Positions 8,582-17,454 are shown, counted from the first letter of the stretch. The stretch is 64,000 nucleotides of DNA from Pedobacter montanisoli (GCF_022809115.1 NZ_JALGBH010000002.1:747543-811542), one strand, 5' to 3'. The notes: generated by a model not told the origin, from the letters alone. Made by a program: numbers and translations.

Positions 8582-8617
8582 TATGCTGCCTGATTGGCTA
8601 GAAATTCAGGCAGCATA
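8582..8617. terminator. Stem-loop between convergent genes
   Basis: A perfect 12-bp inverted repeat (TATGCTGCCTGA at 8582-8593, TCAGGCAGCATA at 8606-8617) with a 12-nt loop lies between two convergent genes. It lacks a clear T-run on either strand, so it may act as a weak bidirectional terminator or a 3' stabiliser. Confidence 0.55.
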
Positions 8618-8632
8618 CAGACCTTAAATGAT

Positions 8633-8851
8633 TTAATCCTTTTGTTTCTTACTTGAAATAAAAACGATTAAACCTACTAATAAGACTACGCCACCAACAT
8701 AAGGTGGCCAGCTTACATTTTTCTGCCTGTCGGTTGTAACTTCTATTGAACCCGCATCTATTACTTTTTCCTTTTGGGTATAAGTAAATCCGGTCCATAT
8801 AAAAAGGATTAAACCAATTACAATAAGAAGTATACCTAATGATCTGCCCAT
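8633..8851 (-). CDS. Small two-span membrane protein, DUF3185-like
   Basis: A 72-residue protein: an N-terminal transmembrane helix (SLGILLIVIGLILFIWTGFTY), a short polar loop (about residues 25-48) and a second helix (YVGGVVLLVGLIVFI) ending in the basic tail SSKKQKD. The layout resembles the small DUF3185 family, often stress related, but assignment by eye is tentative. It has an unusually good ribosome binding site (AAAGGAGA, 5 nt before the ATG) for this phylum. A 7-bp inverted repeat (ATGTTAT at 8874-8880, ATAACAT at 8886-8892) lies just upstream and could be an operator or leader hairpin. It stands alone, convergent with the thioredoxin-DUF3738 gene. Confidence 0.65.
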   Translation of the reverse strand: MGRSLGILLIVIGLILFIWTGFTYTQKEKVIDAGSIEVTTDRQKNVSWPPYVGGVVLLVGLIVFISSKKQKD

Positions 8852-8856
8852 AAATT

Positions 8857-8864
8857 TCTCCTTT
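8857..8864 (-). promoter_or_regulatory. Strong Shine-Dalgarno sequence of the small membrane protein
   Basis: On the minus strand AAAGGAGA ends 5 nt before the ATG at 8851. Most genes in this window lack such a motif, as usual for Bacteroidota, so this one stands out and supports the chosen start. Confidence 0.6.
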
Positions 8865-9073
8865 CTACCTTAAATGTTATTGAATATAACATCAGATTAT
8901 TATTAAGGTTTGTATAATTCTAAAATGGAGAGAAAGAAAGAACCAGAAGTATTGTCTTTCATCCTGCGTGTTTCAGATTCTTAAAACAAGTATAATATTG
9001 AATTATTTATCAATTTTTTACGAATACTATGTACTTTATAATTACATTTAAGTAACCTAAACCATTCTTAAAC

Positions 9074-10714
9074 GTGAAACGCAGAAATTTTATTTATTTA
9101 ACAGGGATTGGGGCTGCTGCGGCAATGCTTCCTGCAATTCCTGTATTTGGGAGAGAAATTTCTCCAGAGCGGGCATTAGAATATATTGACCCTGCTGCCA
9201 AAAAAATAATGTCGGATGTGGCTTTAAATGCTGCTCGCTCAAAAGGAGCAACCTACACAGATGTACGTGTAGGACGATATCTCAATCAATATGTAGTAAC
9301 AAGAGAGGATAAAGTACAGAATATAGTAAATACCGAATCGTATGGCATTGGTATTCGTGTAATTGCTAATGGAAGCTGGGGCTTTGCGGCAACAGATAAA
9401 TTGGATAAAGACAGCATTGCTCAAGCAGCAGAACTGGCTGTAGCCATTGCTAAAGAAAACTCACGTTTGTTAACTGAACCTGTACAATTGGCGCCTCAAA
9501 AAGGGTATGGAGAAGTGAGCTGGAAGGCCCCTATAGAAAAAAATGCTTTTGAAGTTCCCATTAAAGAAAAGGTAGATCTGCTTTTATCTGTAAATGATGC
9601 CGCCATGAAAGGTGGTGCAGATTATGTTAATTCTATTTTATTTATGGTGAACGAACAGAAATATTTTGCTTCTTCAGACGGTTCTTATATTGATCAGGAC
9701 ATTCATCGGATTTGGCCTACGTTCTTCATCACAAAAATTGATAAAGTAACAGGTAAATTTGAAACCCGAAATGCATTAAGTGCACCTACGGGTAAAGGTT
9801 ATGAATATCTGAATGCCAGACCAGAAGATAAAATACACAGCCCAATCGGCACACTTTATAAAGGCCGTTACGATATGCTTGAGGATGCCAAACAGGCTGC
9901 CGTACAAGTAGGTGAAAAAATGACCGCAAAATCAGTAGATCCTGGTAAATATGATCTGGTATTAGACCCATCGCACTTATGGTTAACTATTCATGAATCG
10001 TGCGGACACCCTACAGAGCTTGACCGGGTATTAGGTTACGAAGCTAATTTTGCCGGAACCAGTTTCCTTACTTTGGATAAATGGGAATCTAAGAAATTTA
10101 ACTACGGTAGTAAAGAAGTAAACATTACAGCTGATAAAACAGAAGTAGGCTCTTTAGGTGCAGTCGGTTATGACGATGAAGGTGTAAAATGCGGAAAATG
10201 GGATATTATTAAAGATGGCATATTGGTAAATTATCAGGCTATCCGGGATCAAGCACATATTGTAGGGCTGGATCATTCTCAAGGTTGCTGTTATGCCGAT
10301 AACTGGAGCAGTGTTCAATTTCAGCGTATGGCTAACATTTCTTTGCAACCCGGTAAAAAGCCATTAACTATTGCAGATCAGATTAAGAATGTAGAAAAAG
10401 GTATTTATATCGTTGGCGATGGCTCTTTCTCTATTGATCAGCAACGCTATAATTTTCAATTTGGTGGACAGCTCTATTATGAAATCAAAAACGGTAAAAT
10501 TGCAGGGATGCTCAAAGACGTAGCCTACCAAGCCAATACACAAGAATTTTGGAACTCGTGCGTGGCCATTTGTGATCAGAGCGATTATCGTTTAGGAGGA
10601 TCTTTTTTTGATGGAAAGGGACAACCTATGCAGTCAAGTGCTGTATCTCACGGATCGGCAACTGCACGTTTCAATAAAGTTAACGTAATTAATACAGCTA
10701 GAAAAATCGGATAG
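9074..10714 (+). CDS. TldD-like metalloprotease with a twin-arginine signal
   Basis: A 546-residue member of the TldD/PmbA (U62) family. The GTG start gives MKRRNFIYLTGIGAAAAMLP, a Tat-type signal with the RR pair at residues 3-4, a hydrophobic stretch and a likely cleavage site near PVFG. The zinc-binding HExxxH motif (HESCGH) is at residues 307-312; a conserved Cys region (CCYADNW, about 410) follows, as in TldD. E. coli TldD/TldE form a cytoplasmic heterodimer that degrades unfolded peptides (microcin maturation, CcdA turnover); here the Tat signal implies export of the folded protein. It is followed 5 bp later by the TldE-like partner. The preceding 220 bp hold no gene. Confidence 0.9.
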   Translation: MKRRNFIYLTGIGAAAAMLPAIPVFGREISPERALEYIDPAAKKIMSDVALNAARSKGATYTDVRVGRYLNQYVVTREDKVQNIVNTESYGIGIRVIANGSWGFAATDKLDKDSIAQAAELAVAIAKENSRLLTEPVQLAPQKGYGEVSWKAPIEKNAFEVPIKEKVDLLLSVNDAAMKGGADYVNSILFMVNEQKYFASSDGSYIDQDIHRIWPTFFITKIDKVTGKFETRNALSAPTGKGYEYLNARPEDKIHSPIGTLYKGRYDMLEDAKQAAVQVGEKMTAKSVDPGKYDLVLDPSHLWLTIHESCGHPTELDRVLGYEANFAGTSFLTLDKWESKKFNYGSKEVNITADKTEVGSLGAVGYDDEGVKCGKWDIIKDGILVNYQAIRDQAHIVGLDHSQGCCYADNWSSVQFQRMANISLQPGKKPLTIADQIKNVEKGIYIVGDGSFSIDQQRYNFQFGGQLYYEIKNGKIAGMLKDVAYQANTQEFWNSCVAICDQSDYRLGGSFFDGKGQPMQSSAVSHGSATARFNKVNVINTARKIG

Positions 10715-10719
10715 AAATC

Positions 10720-12057
10720 ATGCCAATATTAACGAAAGAACAAGCTAAAGCTCTTTTGACTAAAGCGCTTAGTTACTCAAAAGCAGAACAATGCGAAATA
10801 AATCTATATGGGTCTGATAGTGGTAATATCAGGTATGCCAAAAATTCCGTATCTACAAGTGGCGGGATCAGTTCTAACGGAATGGTGGTCACTTCTGCAT
10901 TTGGAAAAAAATCAGGAACAGCTACCATTAATGAGTTTGATGATGCTTCTTTAGAAAAAGTAGTGCGTCGTTCTGAGGAATTGGCCCAACTTGCACCTGA
11001 AAATCCAGAATTTATGCCTTTTCTTGGTCCGCAACAATATGGCCCTGAAACGCCTACATTTTCTGAATCTACAGCTGCTGTATCGCCAAAAGAAAGAGCA
11101 GATGCTGTACAGGCAAGTTTAACCCAAGCCAAAGAAAATAAATTGACTGCTGCTGGTTTTCTATCAAATAGCATGGGCTACTCGGCAATGATGAACAGCA
11201 AAGGTTTATTTGCCTATAACAAATCTACGGATGTAGCATTTAACATTACGGTAAGAACAGAAGATGGTAAAGGTTCTGGCTATGCCACCAAAGGTTATAA
11301 TGACTTTACAAAATTGAATGCTAAAGCAGATACCGCCATTGCAGCCAAGAAAGCATTATCATCTGTAGCCGCTAAAGCAATAGAACCGGGAAAATATACC
11401 GTTATTCTGGAACCGACTGCTGTTGCAGTAATGCTCGAAAATTTGTTTTCTGGCTTAGATGCCAGACAAGCCGATGAAGGCCGTAGTTTTATGAGCAAAC
11501 CGGGAGGCAAAACAAAAGTAGGGGAACAGTTGGTAGATGAACGTGTTAATATCTATTCAGATCCATGGAACACGGAATTGCCAACCTCAAATTGGTCGGG
11601 TGATGGCAGACCTCAGGAAAAAGTAAACTGGATTGAAAAGGGAGTGGTTAAAAATCTATATAGTTCTAGATATTGGGCACAGAAAACAGGGATTAAAGCA
11701 ATTCCTTCGCCAGATGGTATGATTATGCAGGGTGGCTCTAAAACCTTAGAAGAATTGATCAAAGGCACCGAAAAAGGGATATTGGTTACTCGTTTGTGGT
11801 ATATCCGTTCGGTTGATCCTCAAACGTTATTGTTAACGGGATTAACACGAGATGGTACTTTTTACATTGAAAATGGAGAAATCAAATTTCCGGTTAAAAA
11901 CTTCCGTTTCAATGAAAGTCCTATTATCATGTTAAACAATCTAGACGAGTTGGGTAAAACAGAAAGAACAGTTAGTGGAGAAAGTAATGCCAATTACCTG
12001 TTACCTCCATTAAAAATAAGAGACTTTACGTTTACCTCTCTATCAGATGCGATTTGA
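10720..12057 (+). CDS. TldE/PmbA-like metalloprotease partner subunit
   Basis: A 445-residue TldD/PmbA family member without the HExxxH motif, as expected for the TldE-type partner that completes the active heterodimer. Family features include the N-terminal domain with NSVSTSGGISSNGMVVTS and the C-terminal GLTRDGTFYIENGEIKFPVKNFRFNES stretch. The C-terminal domain begins near PGKYTVILEPTAVAVMLENL. It has no signal peptide and starts MPILTKEQAKALL. Because the TldD-like neighbour carries a Tat signal and Tat moves folded complexes, this subunit could be exported by riding on its partner. The operon ends in a strong palindromic terminator at 12075. Confidence 0.88.
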   Translation: MPILTKEQAKALLTKALSYSKAEQCEINLYGSDSGNIRYAKNSVSTSGGISSNGMVVTSAFGKKSGTATINEFDDASLEKVVRRSEELAQLAPENPEFMPFLGPQQYGPETPTFSESTAAVSPKERADAVQASLTQAKENKLTAAGFLSNSMGYSAMMNSKGLFAYNKSTDVAFNITVRTEDGKGSGYATKGYNDFTKLNAKADTAIAAKKALSSVAAKAIEPGKYTVILEPTAVAVMLENLFSGLDARQADEGRSFMSKPGGKTKVGEQLVDERVNIYSDPWNTELPTSNWSGDGRPQEKVNWIEKGVVKNLYSSRYWAQKTGIKAIPSPDGMIMQGGSKTLEELIKGTEKGILVTRLWYIRSVDPQTLLLTGLTRDGTFYIENGEIKFPVKNFRFNESPIIMLNNLDELGKTERTVSGESNANYLLPPLKIRDFTFTSLSDAI

Positions 12058-12074
12058 GATAATTCTCTTATAAG

Positions 12075-12110
12075 AAAACCCGCTTTGATTTATAAATCAA
12101 AGCGGGTTTT
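12075..12110. terminator. Perfect palindromic terminator after tldD/tldE
   Basis: A 36-bp perfect palindrome: AAAACCCGCTTTGATTTA followed by its reverse complement. The GC-rich CCCGC/GCGGG base and flanking A and T runs make it a bidirectional intrinsic terminator 17 bp after the stop codon. Confidence 0.9.
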
Positions 12111-12140
12111 ATGTAGTATTTATTTTACCTGATTTCTGTT

Positions 12141-12235
12141 CGTCATGCTGAACTTGCTTCAGCATCTTATCTAAAGAAATATGGACTCTGAAATAAATTC
12201 AGAGTGACGTTCAATGTACGGTTTAGAATGACGTG
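12141..12235. repeat. REP-like intergenic palindromic element
   Basis: Two hairpins in tandem: ATGCTGA/TCAGCAT around ACTTGCT (12144-12164) and ACTCTGAA/TTCAGAGT around ATAAA (12184-12204). CGTCA on the left and TGACG on the right can also close the outer stem, and a further degenerate GAATGACG follows at 12227-12234. Elements of the form CGTCATGCTGAACTTG...TTCAGCATCT are dispersed intergenic repeats in many Bacteroidota chromosomes. Its place between a terminator and the 3' end of a gene fits that class. Only one clear copy is seen in this window. Confidence 0.6.
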
Positions 12236-12269
12236 ACCTAAAACTAAACACCCTCTTTATAGGATATAT

Positions 12270-12656
12270 CTAAAACTCCTCTTCAAAAAAGTCTACTAAA
12301 CCTCCTAAATAATATTCTTGTATGCCTTCTGTAAAATCATTATAATCTTCATCAGGAATATTGGTTTGAACAAACTCAAGAGAGGTGCCTTTTTTATCGG
12401 GATGCAATTTGATAGTTACGATAGAAACTTCATTATCTTCGCCAAAATACCATTGCTGCACTATTTTCTTATTTTCTTCAAACAATAGGTTCTTGCCTAC
12501 AATATCACCATCCCATAAAGAGAATTCCTGATCCGCTTCGGCAACAAAATCTACTTCTGATCCTGTCCAAAGTTGAATGCTCTGAGCTTTGGTTAGCGCC
12601 AGATAAACTTCATCGGGAGGAGCGGGAAGGGTTATATATTTTTTAAATGTTTTCAT
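12270..12656 (-). CDS. SRPBCC/AHSA1-like lipid-binding fold protein
   Basis: A 128-residue single-domain protein. Its start MKTFKKYITLPAPPDEVYLALT is the typical N-terminal strand and helix of the START/Bet v1-like (AHSA1) family. It continues LWTGSEVDFVAEADQEFSLWDGDIVGKNL, with the usual W-D-G-I turn, and ends in a C-terminal helix (IQEYYLGGLVDFFEEEF). Family members bind hydrophobic ligands or act as Hsp90 co-chaperones; the ligand here is unknown. The ATG at 12656 was chosen over an upstream start at 12710 because homology begins there. It overlaps the end of the DUF3857 gene by 14 bp, suggesting coupling. The C-terminus is strongly acidic. Confidence 0.8.
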   Translation of the reverse strand: MKTFKKYITLPAPPDEVYLALTKAQSIQLWTGSEVDFVAEADQEFSLWDGDIVGKNLLFEENKKIVQQWYFGEDNEVSIVTIKLHPDKKGTSLEFVQTNIPDEDYNDFTEGIQEYYLGGLVDFFEEEF

Positions 12657-15318
12657 TGTTTTCTGTATTAGTTTTATCAGGCATAATGTGAGACTGATTT
12701 TCACTTTCAAACCTAATTAAATTTTCCTTTAAATTAATTTCGGCCAATTCATAAGCCCAATTACTTTTGGGATAAGTGAATACAAATGTCTCTTTTACTC
12801 TAGACGACTTTATGAAATAGATAATCCATATACAAGAAAAAATAGTACTACGGATTATTGCTGAAATATCACCTGTAAAATCTATCAGTTTAAACTCCAA
12901 TTTTGCTTGTTCATAAATCAGATAGATAAAAAATACATCCAAAATAGGTGCAATTATAACAGCAATTCTGAAAATGATGAAGTGCTTAGGTAGTATATCT
13001 CTACGATTAAAGAATAAAAATATCAGGAATACGCTGTAAACAATTAATAAAGAATTAAATAAAATCTCTCCCGAAAGCATTAGTTTAAATAGAAACTGTG
13101 TAATATCATCAAATCTTGAGAAATTTGACCAGGTACTATTCTCAAAATGCCCCATTTTAAAAAAAGAGAACATTAATGTGAATGGGCTTATTACAACTAT
13201 AATTGCAGCCAATATTAACCAGCCATTAATTGATCTTGCGAATTTTATTTTTTCTATATCATGATCTCCTTTTCTTGTATATAAATAGTAGGAGATAAAT
13301 CCCCCTATTAAAAGCGAAAATAAAAAGATTACTACCGCCCAACTATTAATTCCGGATGTAACTTGTTTTTCAATTTTTTTATTCCAGAATATCTCATAAC
13401 TAACGTTTTCAAGTATCGCATTTTTATCTTTAACATACTGATTGGTTTCTCCGGCTGTTAATTCAGGTTTAAAATTTTGATACTTATAGTCGAGAGTTAA
13501 CGTGTCTGAAGCGTATTTAATACTATAATCAAACTGATAGGCATTTCGCTTATAACTTTCTTTTTCATCTTTAATTGTCCATTCTGGCAATACAATTTTA
13601 AAGATTTGATGAATGTTTGATGGATATTTAAGTGCAAAAGGAACGTTTCTGGCTTTATTGAGTTCTCTAAGCTCGCCCTCTATCATATCTGCATAAAACT
13701 TTACAGCTATTCTGTTTTTTAGGGAGTCGGTCTGCCAAATATCTTCTATTTCGTAGTATTCTGTTAAAGAAATGATATTATTCTGCCTGTTGTCTGTAAT
13801 TTCTAGATCTTTGCTTATGGTAATTCCCGGATATGTTTTGGCATAATAATCTAAATAAGCTTTAGATAACTTACTTATTCCTGTGCTATTAATTTCGTTT
13901 CTTAAAGATTCGGCATAATTATCAGAATAAACAGATTTAATGATTAATTTTGTTTTACTGCCAGCTATAGTGTCTGCTACATGGAAAACAGATTCTATCT
14001 TTAATTGACCTTTTGGGTTTTCTGTAACCAAATCTAATTTATCATTACCTGGTTTAATTACCAATACATTTGCACTGTAAGGGAAATAATTTTCAAGTAT
14101 AGAGCCTCCCTGATCGGTAACGGTGGCATCTATCCATATTTTTTTACCTGATAGTTCAACCAAGGTTATTTGATGGTTAAATACACTTGGCGAAGGAAGA
14201 AGCTCATTTAATTTAATACCATTATAAGTATTTATAAAAACGGGGTAAGCGGTTATCCCATTAGCCTTTAATAGCGCTACGAGTAGCAATGATTTATCCT
14301 TGCAATCTCCATAACGCTGCTTTAAAACTCGTTCTGGTGAATTTGGTCTGTGTGAATATTCGCCGATTTCTACCCCCATATACCTGATTTCATCCTGCAC
14401 AAATCTGGTGGCTAAGGTGAGGTATTGTATGAGGTCTCCGTTTGCTTTCTTCTTAAGATCAGCAATTTTTGTATTTAGTATGGGAGATTTGGAAATATTG
14501 TACTCATGTAGTTTTAAGGCCCAATCTACTACCTCTTTCCAGGTATTAAATTCACTGATTTGTGTTCTCCCATATGGATTATACCAGGATGGTTCAAAAT
14601 CATTTGCTTTAATGGTTTGCGTTAGATCCTGTTTCCATTCATATATCTTTAAATTATTGGCTTCTCTTGTTATGAGATTGGGTACTTTATTAAAATTCTT
14701 GAGGTTAATTTTTCTTTGTTTGTTAAAGATGACGTTATAATAGAGATTGGAAAGCTGGCTATTGCCTTCAAAATAAATAACTGTTGAAAAAGCTTTGCCA
14801 AAAACAGGGTTATGTCCTTTTATGGTATATGAATATTCTATCTTGTCATTCTTTCTTATATCATCTAAGATGATATATGCATCAAAAGTTCCGCTATAAA
14901 TAAATTTGGCTAATTCTTTTTCGTTCTTTACTACCTTAAAGTTGTTGTGAACCAGCTTATTTATAGGCTTGTTATTACGCCAGACTATAATTTTATGAAA
15001 AACTAATTCTTGATAAGAAGGATCAAATGTTACCGAAATTTCGGATGCGTTTTGCACACCATTATCAGAAACAATATTCCTTATTGTTCTTTGATATTGT
15101 TCCTGAGTTTCTAAATTTTGTTGATTTTCGTAAGCAGAAAGATAATATCCGTCTTGGATATCCTTCTCTGCCGGTTTAATATCTTTTACAATTTGTTTCT
15201 GAAGCCAGTTGGGTTCAGAGGCTGATATTGAAAAATTCTTATGCTGTCCTTTAACAGGTAAAAAGCAGCATAAGAATAAAATGATTAAGATAAACTTCTC
15301 GTTTTTTGCTGTGAGCAT
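12643..15318 (-). CDS. DUF3857-transglutaminase-like exported protein with C-terminal DUF2569-like membrane domain
   Basis: A large protein of about 891 residues. Signal peptide at 1-25 (FILIILFLCCFLPVKGQ); DUF3857 beta domain (about 40-270); transglutaminase-like core with Cys near 339 (RYGDCKDKS), His near 381 (FNHQITLVEL) and Asp near 395 (WIDATVTD), an intact triad. A beta-rich domain follows. The C-terminus carries one helix near SWAVVIFLFSLLIGGFISYYL, then four helices beginning RSINGWLILAAIIVVISPF, resembling DUF2569. Such proteins are thought to act in the periplasm as peptidases or crosslinking enzymes, substrate unknown. The ATG at 15318 fits the signal peptide better than one at 15366, which would overlap the upstream acyl-CoA dehydrogenase gene. 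Confidence 0.82.
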   Translation of the reverse strand: MLTAKNEKFILIILFLCCFLPVKGQHKNFSISASEPNWLQKQIVKDIKPAEKDIQDGYYLSAYENQQNLETQEQYQRTIRNIVSDNGVQNASEISVTFDPSYQELVFHKIIVWRNNKPINKLVHNNFKVVKNEKELAKFIYSGTFDAYIILDDIRKNDKIEYSYTIKGHNPVFGKAFSTVIYFEGNSQLSNLYYNVIFNKQRKINLKNFNKVPNLITREANNLKIYEWKQDLTQTIKANDFEPSWYNPYGRTQISEFNTWKEVVDWALKLHEYNISKSPILNTKIADLKKKANGDLIQYLTLATRFVQDEIRYMGVEIGEYSHRPNSPERVLKQRYGDCKDKSLLLVALLKANGITAYPVFINTYNGIKLNELLPSPSVFNHQITLVELSGKKIWIDATVTDQGGSILENYFPYSANVLVIKPGNDKLDLVTENPKGQLKIESVFHVADTIAGSKTKLIIKSVYSDNYAESLRNEINSTGISKLSKAYLDYYAKTYPGITISKDLEITDNRQNNIISLTEYYEIEDIWQTDSLKNRIAVKFYADMIEGELRELNKARNVPFALKYPSNIHQIFKIVLPEWTIKDEKESYKRNAYQFDYSIKYASDTLTLDYKYQNFKPELTAGETNQYVKDKNAILENVSYEIFWNKKIEKQVTSGINSWAVVIFLFSLLIGGFISYYLYTRKGDHDIEKIKFARSINGWLILAAIIVVISPFTLMFSFFKMGHFENSTWSNFSRFDDITQFLFKLMLSGEILFNSLLIVYSVFLIFLFFNRRDILPKHFIIFRIAVIIAPILDVFFIYLIYEQAKLEFKLIDFTGDISAIIRSTIFSCIWIIYFIKSSRVKETFVFTYPKSNWAYELAEINLKENLIRFESENQSHIMPDKTNTENNENI

Positions 15319-15352
15319 TAAAATGATATTTAAATATTTGAGAAGTTTTTGA

Positions 15353-16543
15353 TTATTTAAATGCATTTAAGCCGGTTACGTCCATACCGGTGATTAATAG
15401 ATGAACATCATGTGTACCTTCATAAGTAACTACAGATTCCAGGTTCATCATATGGCGCATAATAGGGTATTCTCCGGTAATTCCCATTCCGCCTAACATT
15501 TGGCGTGCATTACGGGCAATATCTAATGCAATCTCAACACTGTTTCGTTTAGCCATAGATATTTGTTCAGGAGTAGCTCTGTTTTCACTTTTTAATTTAC
15601 CTAAGCGCCAAACTAAAAGTTGTCCTTTGGTAATTTCAGTGATCATTTCGGCCAGTTTTTTTTGTTGTAACTGGAAACCGCCAATTGGTCTGCCAAATTG
15701 CTCACGCTCTTTGCTGTATCTTAAAGCAGTATCATAACAATCCATTGCAGCACCTAAAGCTCCCCATGCTATACCATAACGAGCCTGGTTTAAGCATCCC
15801 AATGGACCTTTTAAACCTCTTATATCAGGAAATACATTTTCTTTAGGAACTTTAACATTATCAAAAACAAGTTCACCGGTAGCAGAAGCTCTTAAGCTCC
15901 ATTTGTTATGTGTTTCAGGTGTGCTGAAACCTTCCCAGCCACGTTCTACAACCATACCTCTGATTTTGCCTTCTTCATCTTTTGCCCAAACTACAGCAAT
16001 ATCAGCAAAAGGTGCATTCGAGATCCACATTTTAGCACCATTTAATAGGAAATGATCGCCTTTATCTTTAATATTGGTTACCATGCCTCCGGGGTTAGAG
16101 CCAAAATCAGGTTCAGTTAAACCAAAACAGCCCATTAACTCGCCGGTAGCTAATTTAGGAAGATATTTTTTTCTCATTTCTTCGCTACCATAAGCATAAA
16201 TAGGATACATAACTAAAGAGCCTTGTACCGATGCAGTAGAGCGGATGCCTGAATCGCCACGCTCAATTTCCTGCATAATAATTCCGTAAGCGGTATAATC
16301 TAAACCAGCTCCGCCATATTCAACAGGAATAGTAGGGCCAAAGGCACCAATCTCGCCAAGGCCTTTAAGCAAATGTTTAGGAAATTCGGCTCTTTGTGCG
16401 TAATCTTCAATAATAGGACTTACTTCTTTTTTAACCCAGTCTCTAACTGTTGCGCGTATTAAAAGGTGTTCTTCAGATAATAATTCGTCAATTAAGTAAT
16501 AATCAGGTGCTTCGTATAAGTCTTTTTTTGCTGATTTGCTCAT
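15353..16543 (-). CDS. Acyl-CoA dehydrogenase, glutaryl-CoA dehydrogenase-like
   Basis: A FAD-dependent acyl-CoA dehydrogenase of 396 residues from the ATG at 16543. The FAD/substrate signatures MGCFGLTEPDFGSNPGGM and WISNAPFADIAVVWAK are intact, as is RQMLGGMGITGEYPIMRHMMNLE. The catalytic base Glu is near residue 375 in VTYEGTHDVH, which with ITGMDVTGLNAF matches the glutaryl-CoA dehydrogenase subgroup (lysine/tryptophan catabolism) rather than short-chain enzymes. An upstream start at 16579 is less likely because a minus-strand -7-like box (TAACTTTG, 16577-16584) overlaps it. The real substrate cannot be proven from sequence. A kynureninase lies elsewhere in the window, which would fit a tryptophan degradation route. 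Confidence 0.9.
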   Translation of the reverse strand: MSKSAKKDLYEAPDYYLIDELLSEEHLLIRATVRDWVKKEVSPIIEDYAQRAEFPKHLLKGLGEIGAFGPTIPVEYGGAGLDYTAYGIIMQEIERGDSGIRSTASVQGSLVMYPIYAYGSEEMRKKYLPKLATGELMGCFGLTEPDFGSNPGGMVTNIKDKGDHFLLNGAKMWISNAPFADIAVVWAKDEEGKIRGMVVERGWEGFSTPETHNKWSLRASATGELVFDNVKVPKENVFPDIRGLKGPLGCLNQARYGIAWGALGAAMDCYDTALRYSKEREQFGRPIGGFQLQQKKLAEMITEITKGQLLVWRLGKLKSENRATPEQISMAKRNSVEIALDIARNARQMLGGMGITGEYPIMRHMMNLESVVTYEGTHDVHLLITGMDVTGLNAFK

Positions 16544-16641
16544 GTTTGTATTAGATTTAAAATTGTTGGTTGGAACCAAAGTTAATAATTTAAAGCAAGG
16601 GCAGATAAAAACGCGACCTAATTTTTATTTTAATTAATATT

Positions 16642-17028
16642 GTGGCACAGAATAATTACAAATCATTTATGTTTACACAAACCGTAGCCCTAAAAGATGT
16701 TAAATTTTACGCATTTCATGGCTTTTATCCTGAGGAGCAGTTAACCGGAAACTATTTTATAGTGGATGCAGAAGTGACTTTTGAACCTAAAGGAGATACA
16801 GAAGATTTGGAGCGTACAGTAAACTACGAGGTATTAAATCAGATACTAATAGAAGAAATGCGCAATACGCAAAAACTGCTGGAAACAGTAGTGAAAAATA
16901 TAATAGATAAGATCTCGTCTGCTTATGCATTTGTTGATACCATAACTATAGGCATCAGGAAAATAAATCCACCTATGCCTGGTCAGATTGGGCATTCTTT
17001 TGTTCAATTGAAATACCAGCGTAATTAA
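16642..17028 (+). CDS. folB: Dihydroneopterin aldolase
   Basis: Folate pathway enzyme that cleaves 7,8-dihydroneopterin to 6-hydroxymethyl-dihydropterin and glycolaldehyde. The 128-residue protein shows the FolB pattern: LKDVKFYAFHGFYPEEQLTGN near the N-terminus (with the pterin-pocket YAFHG), the VDAEVTF strand, DLERTVNYEVL and the conserved Lys of IRKINPPMPG near the C-terminus. A second ATG at codon 10 (16669) begins MFTQTVALKDVKF and could be the real start, since the family usually begins close to this point. The 3' end overlaps the convergent thioesterase gene by 4 bp. Confidence 0.9.
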   Translation: MAQNNYKSFMFTQTVALKDVKFYAFHGFYPEEQLTGNYFIVDAEVTFEPKGDTEDLERTVNYEVLNQILIEEMRNTQKLLETVVKNIIDKISSAYAFVDTITIGIRKINPPMPGQIGHSFVQLKYQRN

Positions 17029-17444
17029 TGTAATTGCTCAAATTCAATCATTCTGCGGCGTTCAGTTTCGGGGATAGGTGTAGAAGTCTTAGATTTCAAA
17101 TCTATGGCAACACAAGTTGTTTTGGCTATAGAACATAATATTTCTCCTTCTTTTTCTCTCTTTACAATTTTGTATTCAATATCAAAACTGCTGTTGCCAA
17201 TTTTAGAGGTGCGAACGTAAATAAAAATCTTATCGCCCCACACTATAGGCTTTATGTAACTGATATTAACTTCTCTGATTACTATACCGGTTTTCTTCCA
17301 GTTCCATTTAATGACCTGTTTCCAGTATTTGGTTCTTGCAACCTCTACATAAGTTAAGTAAGTAGCGTTGTTTACATGCCCGAAAGCATCTAAGTCTGCA
17401 AACCTAATTTCTACTGTTGTTTTGTATTTATAATTGTCATACAT
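17025..17444 (-). CDS. Acyl-CoA thioesterase, 4-hydroxybenzoyl-CoA/YbgC type
   Basis: A 139-residue single hot-dog domain. The signature VEIRFADLDAFGHVNNATYLTYVEVAR contains the catalytic Asp (D19) and the helix that follows it. The strands VREVNISYIKPIVWGDKIFIYVRTSKIGNSSFDIEYKI are typical of the YbgC/FadM family. These cytoplasmic enzymes hydrolyse acyl-CoA or acyl-ACP thioesters; chain-length preference is not readable. It converges with folB (4 bp overlap) and is divergent from hsp20, sharing a 140-bp promoter region that holds two GACTTTTTGTC repeats. Confidence 0.88.
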   Translation of the reverse strand: MYDNYKYKTTVEIRFADLDAFGHVNNATYLTYVEVARTKYWKQVIKWNWKKTGIVIREVNISYIKPIVWGDKIFIYVRTSKIGNSSFDIEYKIVKREKEGEILCSIAKTTCVAIDLKSKTSTPIPETERRRMIEFEQLH

Positions 17445-17454
17445 AATTTAAAAG

